Source: Armigeres subalbatus (taxonomy: Eukaryota > Arthropoda > Insecta > Diptera > Culicidae). From it: a DNA stretch of 64,000 bases. Each line of letters opens with the position of its first letter. Position 1 is the stretch's first letter. The notes beneath the pieces were generated by a model, which was not told the DNA's origin, made no database searches, and worked only from the letters and a program-made list of their open reading frames with translations. The stretch is from NCBI RefSeq assembly GCF_024139115.2, contig NC_085141.1:391454632-391518631 (forward strand). Direction: 5' to 3'. The position numbers and the translations under genes are program-made. This document shows, piece after piece, positions 46,685 through 58,449 of the stretch.

Positions 46685-47330
46685 AGTTCTCGCAGAAGAT
46701 TTCAAAGCTACGTCTACGATTACGTGAAAAAGCCGCTGTTCTACTCTCTTGCAAACGATGAAGATACTGACGTGAACAACGTGGCGAAGATGGCTGTCTT
46801 CATAAGAGAAATTATGGTCATTCTCGAATGACAGAGAAATTGGCAGCCCAATGCAGGGAATAACTAACGGGAAAAACCTGGTGGCTGTTAGTAACTTTTT
46901 TTCTCCGTCGAAAACTTAAGTGACCTTACGATTGATGGAGCAACAGCAATGACAGAAAAGAACAATGGCGTTGTGATAATTTTAAGCAAGGAAAAACTAT
47001 CACATAGGTATGGCGATATTTTCCATATTCACCAAAAGAATCGATATACAACGATTAATATTTCTCAAGTATTGACGCTTATTTTTAAGACAATCAACTT
47101 TATTAACGTAAGGGAACTCAACCTTGCGTATTTCAGTTACTAAGCCGCGGTACCATGCTTGAGAGATTTTGTTCTTTTCGAAAAGAAAAAGACACCATTT
47201 CTAAAAGATGAAGGAAAACCACTGCCCGAGCTGAATGATCCTGAATAGATGAGTAACTTGGCGTTTCTAGCAGATATCGCCAAACATCTCCATGACTTGA
47301 ACATAAAGCACTTTGGCACAGTGGGTTTCT
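46685..47330 (+). pseudogene. hAT-type transposase relic (ZBED/GTF2IRD2-like)
   Basis: Scattered blocks of a hAT-lineage transposase or its domesticated relatives are readable in order. At about 46700-46832: FQSYVYDYVKKPLFYSLAND, then EDTDVNNVAKMAVFIREI. At about 46918-47000: NLSDLTIDGATAMTEKNNGV. At about 47085-47140: FKTINFINVRELNLAYF. At about 47158-47300: LRDFVLFEKKKTPFL, then DEGKPLPELNDPE, a TAG where the family has Trp, then MSNLAFLADIAKHLHDLNIK. The DESTD-like and TTDGAPAM-like positions are recognisable. Frameshifts and stops show long decay. The N-terminal BED finger and C-terminal dimerisation region were not found. Confidence 0.7.
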
Positions 47331-48312
47331 GAAGTCTAGTACATTTCTACAACAGTTCATGCAAATCTGTTCAATTTCCATTTTTTAATAACCGGTAAAT
47401 GATGTGAATTATTTATGTTTCAAATGCATCTCTAATGCAACGACGAAAACAAAATAAACAAAAAAAAAATGTTTGACCGCAATAAAATCTTGTTTAGTTT
47501 TTTCTTGAAAATGAAAAAAAAACTATGATAATTTTGAAAATATTTAAAAAGTAATGTACCGAGTATTTACTGGCCCGTCAGCAAGTGTGAAATCTAAGAA
47601 TTGGCCCGTGGCTTGAAAAGGTTGGGCAGACCTGATCTAAGCCAACCAAGTTTAGGGTGGACAACGCAAATTTCAAAAGAAATTAATAACAGGTCAGAAT
47701 AAAAAGCTGGATGCGTAACGCGGGCGATTTTACCTTTTGAGTGTCGTCTATTCGGCGACTGAGTAAAATTGTAATGCAGTTTCATTCTAAAGAAATTTAA
47801 CTCAATTTTCGTTGAAAGTTGACTCAACATATTGAATTGTCGAAAAAAAAACGGAAATTGAGTAAAAAAAAAGCTTGGGACTTTTATCAATTTTGGAATC
47901 AATCTTCTTCTAGATTAAAAATATACATTGATAGCAATCTTGCCAGACAGGCATTGATTAGTTTTTTCTCAACCCTTGTCTTGATCATGCTTTAATGAGA
48001 ATTATTATTTCACTAGTTGACCTATTTGAACGTCTGCCGTTTGTCCTGAATAGAAGGCGCTAGTGTTCGTTTTACATTGGCTTCACTGCTCATGCAAAGT
48101 TCTCATACCAATCATTATTTAAGTTTCCCACGATTTTCTCAGCTTTACTTGTGATTTTCACATGAGAAAAGAACCGATAAACCCACCCGTCGACGATTAT
48201 AACCAATAGATTTGCTAGAGTAATGAAGAAAATCCATTCAGCCGTTATGCGTTTCAAGATGACTTTTTTAATATTGAGTGGACAAGCGATTAAAACTACT
48301 AAAAGTACAATA
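47331..48312. other. No recognised feature
   Basis: AT-rich with several A-runs; no supported gene. Confidence 0.4.
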
Positions 48313-48445
48313 GTGCTGTCCAATAACCAGCTCGAAGTTATTCCAACCCCTTCCATGTCCATGTCATGAATGGATTTGTTGACAAAAAAGAGCGAGCACG
48401 ACGGGAACAACTTCGAGCTACTTCGAGCTACTCATTGGACAGCAC
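48313..48445. mobile_element. MITE, TA target, 133 bp
   Basis: GTGCTGTCCAATAACCAGCT and ATTGGACAGCAC are the ends; CTCGAAGTT and AACTTCGAG are inverted inside, with TTCGAGCTAC duplicated on the right. TA is at 48311-48312 and 48446-48447. Confidence 0.75.
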
Positions 48446-48642
48446 TAATGATACAACCTTGAAACATGATTCCAATATGAAAGCCTGAAAAAATCTTGTA
48501 GGATTTATTTAACATAACATAACACTTTCATCTTCCGTTGAAAAACACCATAAGAGGTAAACTGGAAGAATTAGCATATTTTTTCACTCTGGTTCATCGA
48601 TCATGCGGATACCGGAAAAGGATTCTGACAATAATATTGTCT

Positions 48643-48654
48643 ACATCCCAAAAA
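48643..48654. repeat. Target duplication of SINE, left copy
   Basis: ACATCCCAAAAA, repeated at 48921-48932. Confidence 0.85.
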
Positions 48655-48920
48655 TGAGATCTCCAGTTGGCTTTGCGATAGTTGCGTAGGATTGAAAAAC
48701 CGGAGATGGCGAGTTCGATTCTCGGTCAGGTCTAGGATGTTTTCGGGTGGAAAACATGCTCGACTACCTGGGCATAGTGCTACCCATACACTATACTCAT
48801 GCAATGGCCGGCAAAGAAAAGCTTTCAATTAATAACTGAGGTAATGCTAAAAGAATACTTTGTTGAAAAAACAGCCAAGTTCCAGTTGAAATATAGAGTC
48901 ATAAAAGAAGAAGAAGAAGA
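48655..48920 (+). mobile_element. tRNA-derived SINE, Feilai-related
   Basis: A degenerate tRNA-like head contains GGCGAGTTCGATTCTCGGTC, a B-box match, followed by CTCGACTACCTGGGCATAGT, which resembles the Feilai body at 5521-5811. The tail is AAGAAGAAGAAGAAG. Exact 12-bp duplications flank it. The A box region is diverged. Confidence 0.82.
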
Positions 48921-48932
48921 ACATCCCAAAAA

Positions 48933-50063
48933 CTTTCCCTATCAGTTGGCATCAATTTTGGTTTCGATTTCAACGACGATGCGTTTAGCTCACATCACCT
49001 CTCTTCTACGATTCGAAATCCTCCAACAATGGGCACTTCCTTCGCAGCGAAAGAAAGGATATGGCACCTCAAATTTCAATATTGACTCGGTATTTTGACA
49101 CCCCCACAACTCTTCCGACAGAGTCAGTTGTGCAAGATCCTAACTAAATATCTAACTGGACAAACACGAGGGGAATCCAACCAGAAAAGTCTCCTACAAA
49201 GTTCCTTTCGAATAGGAGTTACCTTTCCCGATACCTGCGGAGACCTGTTGCGTAATGGATTTACAAGTCTGCCTACCCACATTCGATTTATTTCATTCCG
49301 CCCGCTCGCTCGCCAGGCCGGACGTTGCTTGAAAAGGTGTTGAAGTTCCCGGTCGGTCGGTCCGTACGGATTTGCTTGTTTTGTACTTTTATCCACACGC
49401 ACAATCCTTTTGCTTTCGTTTTTCATTTTCCCATTCGGAAAGGGAATCACTGAAAGGCTATCGTTTCATGTGTAAACTACGCTCTGAAAAAGGAAGATTG
49501 GATTTGTAAAGCGTTGCATTTTTATATCTGGAGGGCGTCCAAAGACTTTCAATATGAAATTGATTATAAAAAATTGCTCTTAGGATGGTAACATAAATGG
49601 AATGTTAAAATGAAAAGAAATATGCACTAGTATGACGAATTGGGCCAAAAGTGATGCAGTACACAACGAATTGTTTATTATTATACAGACTCATAATTTG
49701 ATACAAATTATTTAGACAGTGATATCCCTTCTGGGTGGATCAATCATATATATTTCCTGTTCCTCAAGATCATCGCTTTTCTGGGCAGAAAAGAATCACA
49801 CCGGGCGGTATACTCGAAAGGGATTGTTCTTTCGTTTCGCTTTTTTGTTTGTTAATTTGTGAAGCAACCAGAAAGTGGTATGAATTGTTTGGACGCAATT
49901 CGGTCGGTGAAGGAAGCAGTTGGGAGGCAAAGCATTCGTCTGCAGATTGGAACTGTTCCTATTTGAGGGAAAGAAATTCTTCATATGGTAGTACATGCAG
50001 AACCTCTTCCTGTTTCTTTGCGGAAATGTGGGTGATTTGTCTTTCAGGATGACAAAATGATCG
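48933..50063. other. No recognised gene
   Basis: Frames of 108 codons (minus, 49124-49450) and 105 codons (plus, 49735-50052) overlap frames on the opposite strand and show no recognisable family. Confidence 0.4.
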
Positions 50064-50591
50064 TACACAGTAAAAAAAAATGAGTAATATCACATCAGAT
50101 TTGATGCACATCATCGCCGTCGCAAATCGTATGTGATATTACATCAGTTTTGTGTTACAAAAAGTGACGTACTTGGAATTTTCTCCTCAAAATAATGCGA
50201 TTTGCGACGTAATATTTTCGACGTAATAACCAAATCGACGTAAAAATCAGTCCGTAGAAACCTCGCTTTCGGCAGCTGGGTTAGGGGTGTTCGGGAATTT
50301 TCTTTCATGCTTTCGAAATACACGTTGAAGAAATGCAATACATTATTTTATTTAAAAAAATGTTGTACAAGAACATAAAGTATAATAACAAATTATTGAT
50401 GTTCGAGACACGTTAGCTTTAAAAACTGCTTGTAATATGAAAGTTCCTAGATTTGAGACATTCAAAAGTTTTTATTGTTCCTTAGGTTTAAGATTTTAAT
50501 TTGTTGGGATTTTTAGTCAGATTTTTATACTTTTAGATACTAATGGACATTGTCGACTGATTTCATTATTGCATGACAGATCATTTTCATT

Positions 50592-50640
50592 CGGCGCGCC
50601 ATGGCTTTGGCGCGGCGGCAGCATGGCGACGTCATGTTAT
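50592..50640. repeat. GC-rich bracket, left of satellite B
   Basis: CGGCGCGCCATGGC and GGCGCGGCGGCAGC precede the array. Confidence 0.55.
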
Positions 50641-50699
50641 TTGCATTCATTTTCATACATCGGCGTTGGTTGACGTGGGTTTATTTTACATATACAACA

Positions 50700-53275
50700 T
50701 TCTGCCGAAATCTTCGGAAGCTTCCAGGAGTTCCCCGTAAGTTCTTCCAGGAGTTCCTCCGTAAGCTCTGCCAGGAGTTCCTCCAGAAATTCCTGATCCA
50801 AGAATTCCTCCATTAGATTCGCCGGGAATTCCTCCGACAGTTCCTCCAGGAATTCCACCGGAAGTTCATCCAAAAGTTCCACCGGATGTTCATCCAGCAA
50901 TTCCTCCGAAAGTTCCACCAGTAATTCCTCCGGAAATCATCTGAAATTTCTTCCAGGAATTTTTCTGTAATTTCCTCCGGGAATTCCTCTGCAATTTGCT
51001 CCAAAAATTCCTCTGTAATTTCTTCCAGAAGCTCCTCTGGAGTTTCCTCCAGGAATTCCTCCGGAAGATGCTCTAGGAATTACTACGAAAGGTTCTCTAA
51101 AAATTCCTCTGGAAGTTCCTCAAGGAATTCCACCGGAAGTTCATCTAACATTTCTTCCAAAGATTCTTCTGGAATTTCCTCCAGGAATTCCTCCGGAAGA
51201 TCCTCCCGAAGTTCTTCTAGGAATTCCTCCGAGAGCTCTTCTGGGATATCCTCCGCAAGTTCCTCTGAGAATTTCTCTGAAAGTTCCTCTAGGAATTCCT
51301 TCGGAATTTCTTCTAGGAATTCCTCCGCAAGTTCCTCTAGGAATTCCTCCGCAAGTTCCTCTAGGAGTTCCATCGGAAGTTCCTCTATGAATTCCTTCGG
51401 AAGTTCCTCTAGAAATTCCTCCGGAAGTTCCTCTAGGAATTTTTCCGGAAGTTCCTCTAGGAATTCCTCCAGAAGTTCCTCTAGGAATTCCTCCGGAAAT
51501 TCCTCTAGAAATTCGTCCCGAAGTTCTTCTAGGAATTCCTCCCGAAGTTCTTCTAGGAATTCCTCCCGAAGTTCTTCTAGGAATTCCTCCGGAATCTCTT
51601 CTAGGAATTCCTCCGGTAGCTTTTCTAAAAATTCCTCCGGAAATTCTTCTAGGAATTCCTCCGCAAGTTCCTCTAGGAATTCCTCCGGAAGTTCCTTCAG
51701 GAATTCCTCAAGAAATTCTTCCGGAAGTTCCTCTAGGAATTCCACCGGAAGTTCATCTAACATTTCTTCCAAAGATTCTTCTGGAATTTCCTCCAGGAAT
51801 TCCTCCGGAAGATCCTCTAGGAATTCCTCCCGAAGTTCTTCTAGGAATTCCTCCGGAAGCTCTTCTAGGATATCCTCCGGAAGTTCCTCTAGGAATTCCT
51901 CCGAAAGTTCCTCTAGGAATTTCTCCGAAAGTTCCTCTAGGAATTTCTCCGAAAGTTCCTCTAGGAATTCCTCCGCAAGTTCCTCTAGGAATTTCTCCGA
52001 AAGTTCCTCTAGGAATTCCTCCGGAAGTTCCTCTAGGAATTCCTCCGGAAGTTCCTCTAGGAATTCCTCCGGAAGTTCCTCTAGGAATTCCTCCGGAAGT
52101 TCCTCTAGGAATTCCTCCGGAAGTTTCTCTAGGAATTCCTCCAGGAATTCCTCCGGAAGTTCCTCTAGGAATTCCTCCGGAAGTTCCTCTAGGAATTCCT
52201 CCGGAAGTTCCTCTAGGAATTCCTCCGGAAGTTCCTCTAGGAATTCCTCCGGAAGTTCCTCTAGGAATTCCTCCGGAAGTTCCTCTAGGAATTCCTCCGG
52301 AAGTTCCTCTAGGAATTCCTCCGGAAGTTCCTCTAGGAATTCCTCCGGAAGTTCCTCTAGAATTCCTCCGGAAGTTCCTCTAGGAATTCCTCCGGAAGTT
52401 CCTCTAGAATTCCTCCGGAAGTTCCTCTAGGAATTCCTCCGGAAGTTCCTCTAGGAATTCCTCCGAAGTTCCTCTGGGAATTCCTCCGGAAGTTCCTCTA
52501 GAATTCCTCCGGAAGTTCCTCTAGGAATTCCTCCGGAAGTTCCTCTAAGAATTCCTCCGGAAGTTCTTTTAGGAATTCCTCCGGAAGTCCCTCTAGGAAT
52601 TCCTCCGGAAGTTCCTGTAGGAATTCCTCCGTAAGTTCCTCTAGGAATTCCTCCGGAAGTTCCTCTAGAATTCCTCCGGAAGTTCCTCTAGAATTCCTCC
52701 GGAAGTTCCTCTAGGAATTCCTCCGGAAGTTCCTCTAGGAATTCCTCCGGAAGTTCCTCTAGGAATTCCTCCGGAAGTTCCTCTAGGAATTCCTCCGGAA
52801 GTTCCTCTAGGAATTCCTCCGGAAGTTCCTCTAGGAATTCCTCCGGAAGTTCCTCTAGGAATTCCTCCCGAAGTTCTTCTAGGAATTCCTCCGGAAGCTC
52901 TTCTAGGAATTCCTCCGGAAGTTTTCTAGGAATTTCTCCGCAAGTTCCTCCAGAAATTCCTCCGGAATTTCCTCCAGGAATTTCTCCGGAAGTTCCTCCA
53001 GGAATTCCTCCAGAAATTTCTCTGGAAGTTCCTCCAGGAATTCCTCCGGAAGTTCCTTTAGGAATTCCTCCGGAAGTACCTCCAGAATTTCCTCCGGAAG
53101 TTCCTTAAGGAATTCCTCCTGAAGTTCCTTCAGGAATTCCTCCGGAAGTTCCTTCAGGAATTTTTCCGGAAGTTCCTCCAGGAATTCCCCAGGAAGTTCC
53201 TCCAGGAATTCTTCCGGAAGTTCCTCCAGGAATTCCTCCGGAAATTCCTCTAGGAAGTCCTCCGGAAGTCCTCCG
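50700..53275. repeat. 24-bp satellite B
   Basis: The unit begins GGAATTCCTCCGGAAGTTCC and closes TCTA. All copies run in one orientation. Units between about 52000 and 52870 are almost identical, while those nearer the ends are diverged. Several copies near 52360-52700 lack one G in the GGAATTCC step. One 347-codon plus frame (51387-52430) and a 229-codon minus frame (51083-51772) are by-products of the eight-codon period. Confidence 0.92.
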
Positions 53276-53312
53276 GAAGAAGCGGCGGTGGCGGCGTGGC
53301 GCGACAACGCAT
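53276..53312. repeat. GC-rich bracket, right of satellite B
   Basis: AGCGGCGGTGGCGGCGTGGC then GCGACAACGCATAGG; inverted, the latter resembles the CCTATGCG lead of other brackets. Confidence 0.55.
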
Positions 53313-53459
53313 AGGCCTATTCAACATTTATGTTTTGTTAGCAAATGTTTTCAGTCGATTAAGGTAATGGTAGCAACAGTGTAGGTATCAGTAAAACCAC
53401 TGAAGACAAAAATAAAAAATGCACAAGTTTATTTTATCGAAGGTCTTTAAGAAAATTGC

Positions 53460-54260
53460 TATACAAATTTTCTTGCGAATTCTTCTACGAATTTGTCCGA
53501 AAATTATAAATTCAAAATGGATTCCTCAGGAAATATTACCAGAAATTCCTTCTAGAATTTAGTAAAGAATTACTTCCTAAAAATCCCAGTAATTCTACCA
53601 AAAAGGTTCCATAGAAAAACATCTGAAAATTCATTCAAGAATCCTAGAGAAATATCCTTAAAGAGTTCCTCACATAATTAAAAAAAACTGTAAATTTCTC
53701 GTGGAATTCTTTAAGCCGGAAATTGTCCCATAAATCCTCCAGAAAATGCCCCAAGATTCGTTGATTCAGCCAAAAGCAGAGGAACTTAAGTTATTTCAAG
53801 AAACCCGAGAAAACGTCCGTAAATTCAACCAGGAAATTCTCCAAAAAATTCTCAAGAAAAACTAGGAAAATTCTCTCAGGAATTCCTTAAAAAATACCCC
53901 CAGGAATTATTTGCGAAACTTCCTCAGGAATAAATCCTACAACTTCCCAGTTATTCTTGTATAAATCCTATAGAAATTTCGTAAGACAATCAACCAAAAA
54001 TTTCGTCAGAAATCCTAGGGAAGTTTCCCTCAGGAGTTAGCCCAAGAATGACTTAAAAAATTCCGTCATAAATCTCTCCAATAATTCTCCCATTCTTTGA
54101 AAATCGCATAATAATTTCTCTGGAATTCCTCTGGAAATTCCTTTAACAAAATCACCCAAGAACTCCTCTAAAAATTCAACGAGGAATCGTTCGTAAGAGC
54201 AACCAGAAATGATTCCAAAACCAAAAAAAAATGCTCCGGAAATACTCCGGAAATAAAACT
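53460..54260. repeat. Strongly degenerate satellite
   Basis: Repeated GAATTCCT, AGGAAATTC and TCCAGAAA steps at irregular spacing, resembling 34250-35770. No coding frame. Confidence 0.5.
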
Positions 54261-54261
54261 G

Positions 54262-54765
54262 AATTCTTAAAATTTATAACTTAAAACTTAAAACTAAAAA
54301 AATAAAAACTTAAAACTTAATATTTAATACTGGATTCTTAAAATTAAATACTTAATACTTGATACTTAATACTTAACTAGTACTTAACTTAATACTTAAT
54401 ACACAGACAAACAGACATAACACATTGAACATTTACTTATTAAATTCATCGTCGTTCAAACACTTACGACATCTATTGTTTTTACTAAGTTGGGCAAAGC
54501 ACGAACAAGATGGCAGTAGTGAGCAAACGTCAAACTCGAGAAAAAACGATGCGCGCGCCACGAGTGATCGATTGGCCAATTAATGATTATTTGAATTGAC
54601 CTGCAAATCAATGAACGATGGAAATTTGACGAGTGTTATGTCTGGCTTAATACTTAATACTTAATACTTAATACTCAATACTTAATACTTAATACTTAAT
54701 ACTTAAAAAATAAAACATAGAACTTAAAACTTAAAACTTGAAACTTAATACTTAACACTCCTCGG
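54262..54765. repeat. TTAATAC simple repeat, split by a MITE
   Basis: (TTAATAC)n and AACTTAAA variants occupy 54262-54402 and 54646-54765. Confidence 0.75.
54403..54645. mobile_element. MITE inside the TTAATAC repeat
   Basis: The left end ACAGACAAACAGACATAACA and right end GTGTTATGTCTGG share CAGACATAACAC inverted. CTTAATAC on both sides could be an 8-bp target duplication, but the target is itself repetitive. Confidence 0.6.
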
Positions 54766-54810
54766 TCGGTTAGGTTTTACTTACACGAACGACCAAGCCT
54801 CGAAAAAAGT

Positions 54811-56510
54811 CGGAACGCTATTTTCAAATCGCTATATATCAACTGTTAGTGAATCGATTTGAAAAATTTTGGGACTCACAAATTTTCTCGTCCTCCAAGA
54901 TTTGTCTGAGACGTTGAGACCTCCGATAGGACCTACCGGATTTCATTTTGACTACTGGAACAACTTTGTAGAATACTGCAACTTTCGAAATTTTACGGAT
55001 TCTAAAATATCCAACCCAACGAACATTCCCATATACACTAGCGCCGCCAAGCGGACGAGTTCCGGAATAATATGATCTGCAACAATTTCATTTTGACTTC
55101 TTGAACAACTTTGTAGAAGACTGCAACTTTCTAAATCTTACGGATTCCAAAATATCCAACCCAACGAATATTCCCATATACACTAGCGCCGCCAAGCGGA
55201 TGAGTTCCGGAATAATATGATCTGCAACAATTTCATTTTGACTTCTTGAACAACTTTGTAGAAGACTGCAACTTTCTAAATCTTACGGAGTCACAATTAT
55301 CCAACTCAACAAATACTTTCATGAACAGTAGCGCCGCCAAGCGGATGAGTTCTGAAATAATATGATCTGCCATGATTTCATTTTGACTTCTTGAACAACT
55401 TTGTAGAAGATTGCAACTTTCTAAATCTCACGGATTCGAAAATATCCAACCCAACGAATATTCCCATATACACTAGCGCCGCCAAGCGGATGAGTTTCGG
55501 TATAATATGACCTGCTTAAATTTCATTTTGACTTCTTGAACAATTTTGTAGAAGATTGCAACTTTCTAAATCTTACGGATTCCTAAAGTTCCAATCCAAC
55601 GAGCATTCCTGTGTACACTAGCGCCGCCAAGCGGCCGAGCTCTGGAATAATATGATCTGCAATAATTTCCTTTTGACTTATTGAACAACTTTGTAGAAGT
55701 ATGCAACTTTCTAAATCTTACGGATTCGAAAATATCCAACCCAACAAATATTTTCATATACACTAGCGCCGCCAAGCGGATGAGTTCCGGAATAATATGA
55801 TCTGCAGCAATTTCATTTAGACTTCTTGAACAACTTTGTAGAAGACTGCAACTTTCTAAATCTTACGGATTCCAAAATATCCAACCCAACGAGCATTCCT
55901 ATATACACTAGCGCCGCCAAGCGGACGAGTTCCGGAGTAATATGATCTGCAACAATTTCATTTTGACTTCTTGAACAACTTTGTAGAAGACTGCAACTTT
56001 CTAAATCTTACGGATTCGAAAATATCCAACCCAACAAATATTTTCATATACACTAGCGCCGCCAAGCGGATGAGTTCCGGAATAAAATGATCTGCAACAA
56101 TTTAATTTAGACTTCTGGAACAACTTTTTTAGAAGACTGCAACTTCCTAAATCTTACGGATTCCAAAATATCCAACCCAACGAAGATTCCCATATACACT
56201 AGCGCCGCCAAGCGGATGAGTTCCGAAATAATATAATCTGCGACAGTTTCATTTTGACTTCTGGAACGACTTTGTAGAAGACTGCAACTCTAAATCTTAA
56301 GGATTCCAAAATATCATACTTATATCACCATGAACATCGAGCTGGTGAGCACCAACCACGCAATTTGTATGAAAATCACGACTTGCTACGACGTTCTGAT
56401 GTCTCAACGTCTCAGACAAATCTTGGAGGACGGGAAAATTTGTGAGTCCCAAAATTGTTCAAATGGGTTTACTAACGGCCGAGATATAGCGATTTGAAAA
56501 TAACGTTCCG
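54811..56510. mobile_element. TIR element enclosing a 145-bp satellite
   Basis: The left arm, about 54811-54922, begins CGGAACGCTATTTTCAAATC; the right arm, about 56400-56510, ends GATTTGAAAATAACGTTCCG. They share TTTTGGGACTCACAAATTTT and GATTTGTCTGAGACGTTGAG inverted. The interior is almost entirely the tandem array. No coding frame and no sure target duplication. Confidence 0.75.
54946..56330. repeat. 145-bp tandem satellite, nine cores
   Basis: The core GCGCCGCCAAGCGG starts at 55041, 55186, 55331, 55476, 55621, 55766, 55911, 56056 and 56202, so spacing is 145 bp except for one 146. Each unit also has GAACAACTTTGTAGAAGACT and AAATCTTACGGATTC. Confidence 0.92.
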
Positions 56511-57198
56511 ATAGTTTAGGAGGTTGTTTCGTTGGAGTGTAGTACCTACTTAATGCTTTATAATTACAACATTAAACTTGAGATTTAAAAAATTCGATGT
56601 GAATTTAAAATTTTTATATTTTTGGTGTTAACTTTATTTTAGTTCTAGGTTTGGAAAATTTTAATTTACCCTTTTTTGTTTCAATTTTTAGTTTAAATTA
56701 TAAATTTTTGAATTTAAAATTTTGAATTTCTAATTTTTTATTGTTTATTGTTGTTCCATTTTTTTAAAAGTGTAATTTCTAATTTCCAAATTTTTAATTC
56801 CGGTGGAGTCCTTGATTAGCTACATCATTAGTATGTTGGATTTCGTCTTTTTCTTTTCCATTTACAATATGTATAGGAACAATCTAAATTTCTTGCCTAC
56901 CTTAATGCTGCTAGGATTCCGCAGTATCATTCGATCAGCTACAAAACAAAAAGAGAATATTAGAAAAACAAATGGCATTTTTTTTTAAATCAGCTCGAAT
57001 TTTCGTGCGTCGAGGATGTTACCTTTGACCTCGGATTGATGCTAGTTGGCACTGGCGTTCAGTTCATTGGCGCTTCATTGGGTCCGTTTCACTGTCCGGA
57101 ATAATTTCATGCCACTCTTTTCCGAAACGGGACCGTTATGTTAGTGCAATTCTCATTCGTTGCTCTCAGCTGGTTCCATTAACCGGTCCGGTTGGTTG

Positions 57199-57469
57199 TT
57201 ACGCTCTCTTTCGGGGAACTTCTCCGGCTTCATCCCATCTCCAGCTTGTTGATTCTCCAAACGGCAAATGATTCCGCCGGAAAATTTGTCCTGAAACCAA
57301 AAAAAACAAGTTCGAAAATGAAAAAGGTTGAAAGTGTTCGTGCATCGGAGGTTATCTTACCTGCTTGTTCTGGAAGGGCTCTTATTCTTCGATGAAATTC
57401 ATGAGGACTTTCTAAACACTTGATGATACCACAAATTGAATTTTTCTTCTGACGAACGAATAAAAACAA
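57199..57469 (-). CDS. Possible two-exon gene inside element B (66 codons)
   Basis: Exon 1 (57469-57361) ends GAACAAGCAG before GTAAGATAAC. A 70-bp intron (57291-57360) ends with a pyrimidine run and TTTGGTTTCAG. Exon 2 (57290-57199) continues in frame through a split Gly codon to a TAA. Exon 1 has IIKCLESPHEFHRRIRALPE; exon 2 has IFRRNHLPFGESTSW and ends GEVPRKRA. The position and strand match the two-exon ORF of element A, and flanking DNA is alignable, but the peptides differ. Family unknown. The start could be further upstream. Confidence 0.4.
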
Positions 57470-57877
57470 TCAAAGTGAAAACTTATCTACCGACTAAGAT
57501 GACAGTTCTGATTCGGTTCTGTAATATTACACTGCTTTTGCGCAATATACCACTTTTTAATGTAATATTTTGTTTGTTATTGAACAAAAATGATGTGCAT
57601 CATTTTGAATGTAAAAAAATACATAAGAACGAATGTAATTTTTGGGAGCTGGCCATTTGGCATAAAGTCATTTGGCATAACGCCATTTGGCATAAGGTCA
57701 TTTGGCATAAAGGCCATTTGGCATAACGGTCATTTGGCATAACGGACATTTGGCATAATTGTAACCAACGTCAAAAATGAGGGTCTTTTGGCATAACGGA
57801 CATTTGGCATAATTTTTCTTTGCGTTCGCTAAATGGTGACTAAGTGGTGCGGGAAACACCCCGGAATAGTAAATATA

Positions 57878-58385
57878 CAGTGACCGGCATATTAAAAAGC
57901 CCACTCGCCGTTTTTCATACAAAATGGTCAACTTTGGAGATCTAGATCTCGATTGCGTGTGAACCAATTTTGCTGAAAATTTGACCAGAGCTCAGATATA
58001 ACTTGAATTTTACCACACCTGAGTTTCGACCTTATTGATTCATAGGGTAAAAAATTATTGCGGTGAGACCAAAATAAATTTTTCGGCGAAAAATTATTTT
58101 TTAAATATCGTGAATTCTATAGGTTGTAAACTGATGGCTTATTCAGCAAAAACGCGTATTTTTGCAATACAAAAAAGTTTGCGGAATATACTAGTAACAC
58201 TAAGTGTTGTAGTTTTCAAGATATTATAAAATCAATTTTTTTACCAAAAAAATCGCTTTGGTATTACCGCGATAATTTTTACCCTATGAATCAATATGGT
58301 TCACACGCAATCGAGATCTAGATCTCCAAAGTTGACCATTTTGTATGAAAAACGGCAAGTGGGCTTTTTACTATGCAGGTCACTG
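57878..58385. mobile_element. Palindromic mariner-type MITE, 508 bp
   Basis: The ends are CAGTGACCGGCATATTAAAA and, inverted, CAGTGACCTGCATAGTAAAA, with arms of about 95 bp including GGAGATCTAGATCTC. TA is at 57876-57877 and 58386-58387. Inner segments GATTCATAGGGTAAAAA are also inverted. Non-coding. Confidence 0.82.
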
Positions 58386-58449
58386 TAACACCCGTCGATA
58401 ACAATATTAAAAAGACATTGTCCTCTCGAGGAAAGAATGCATTTGAAAT

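Noticed and set aside
51083..52430. Long open frames of 347 and 229 codons on opposite strands
   Set aside because: They are forced by a 24-bp period without stops. Both strands and several frames are open, the start codons fall at random, and indels in neighbouring units break them.
40226..53275. CRISPR-like periodic array
   Set aside because: Units abut without unique spacers, the organism is clearly eukaryotic, and no cas-like gene is present.
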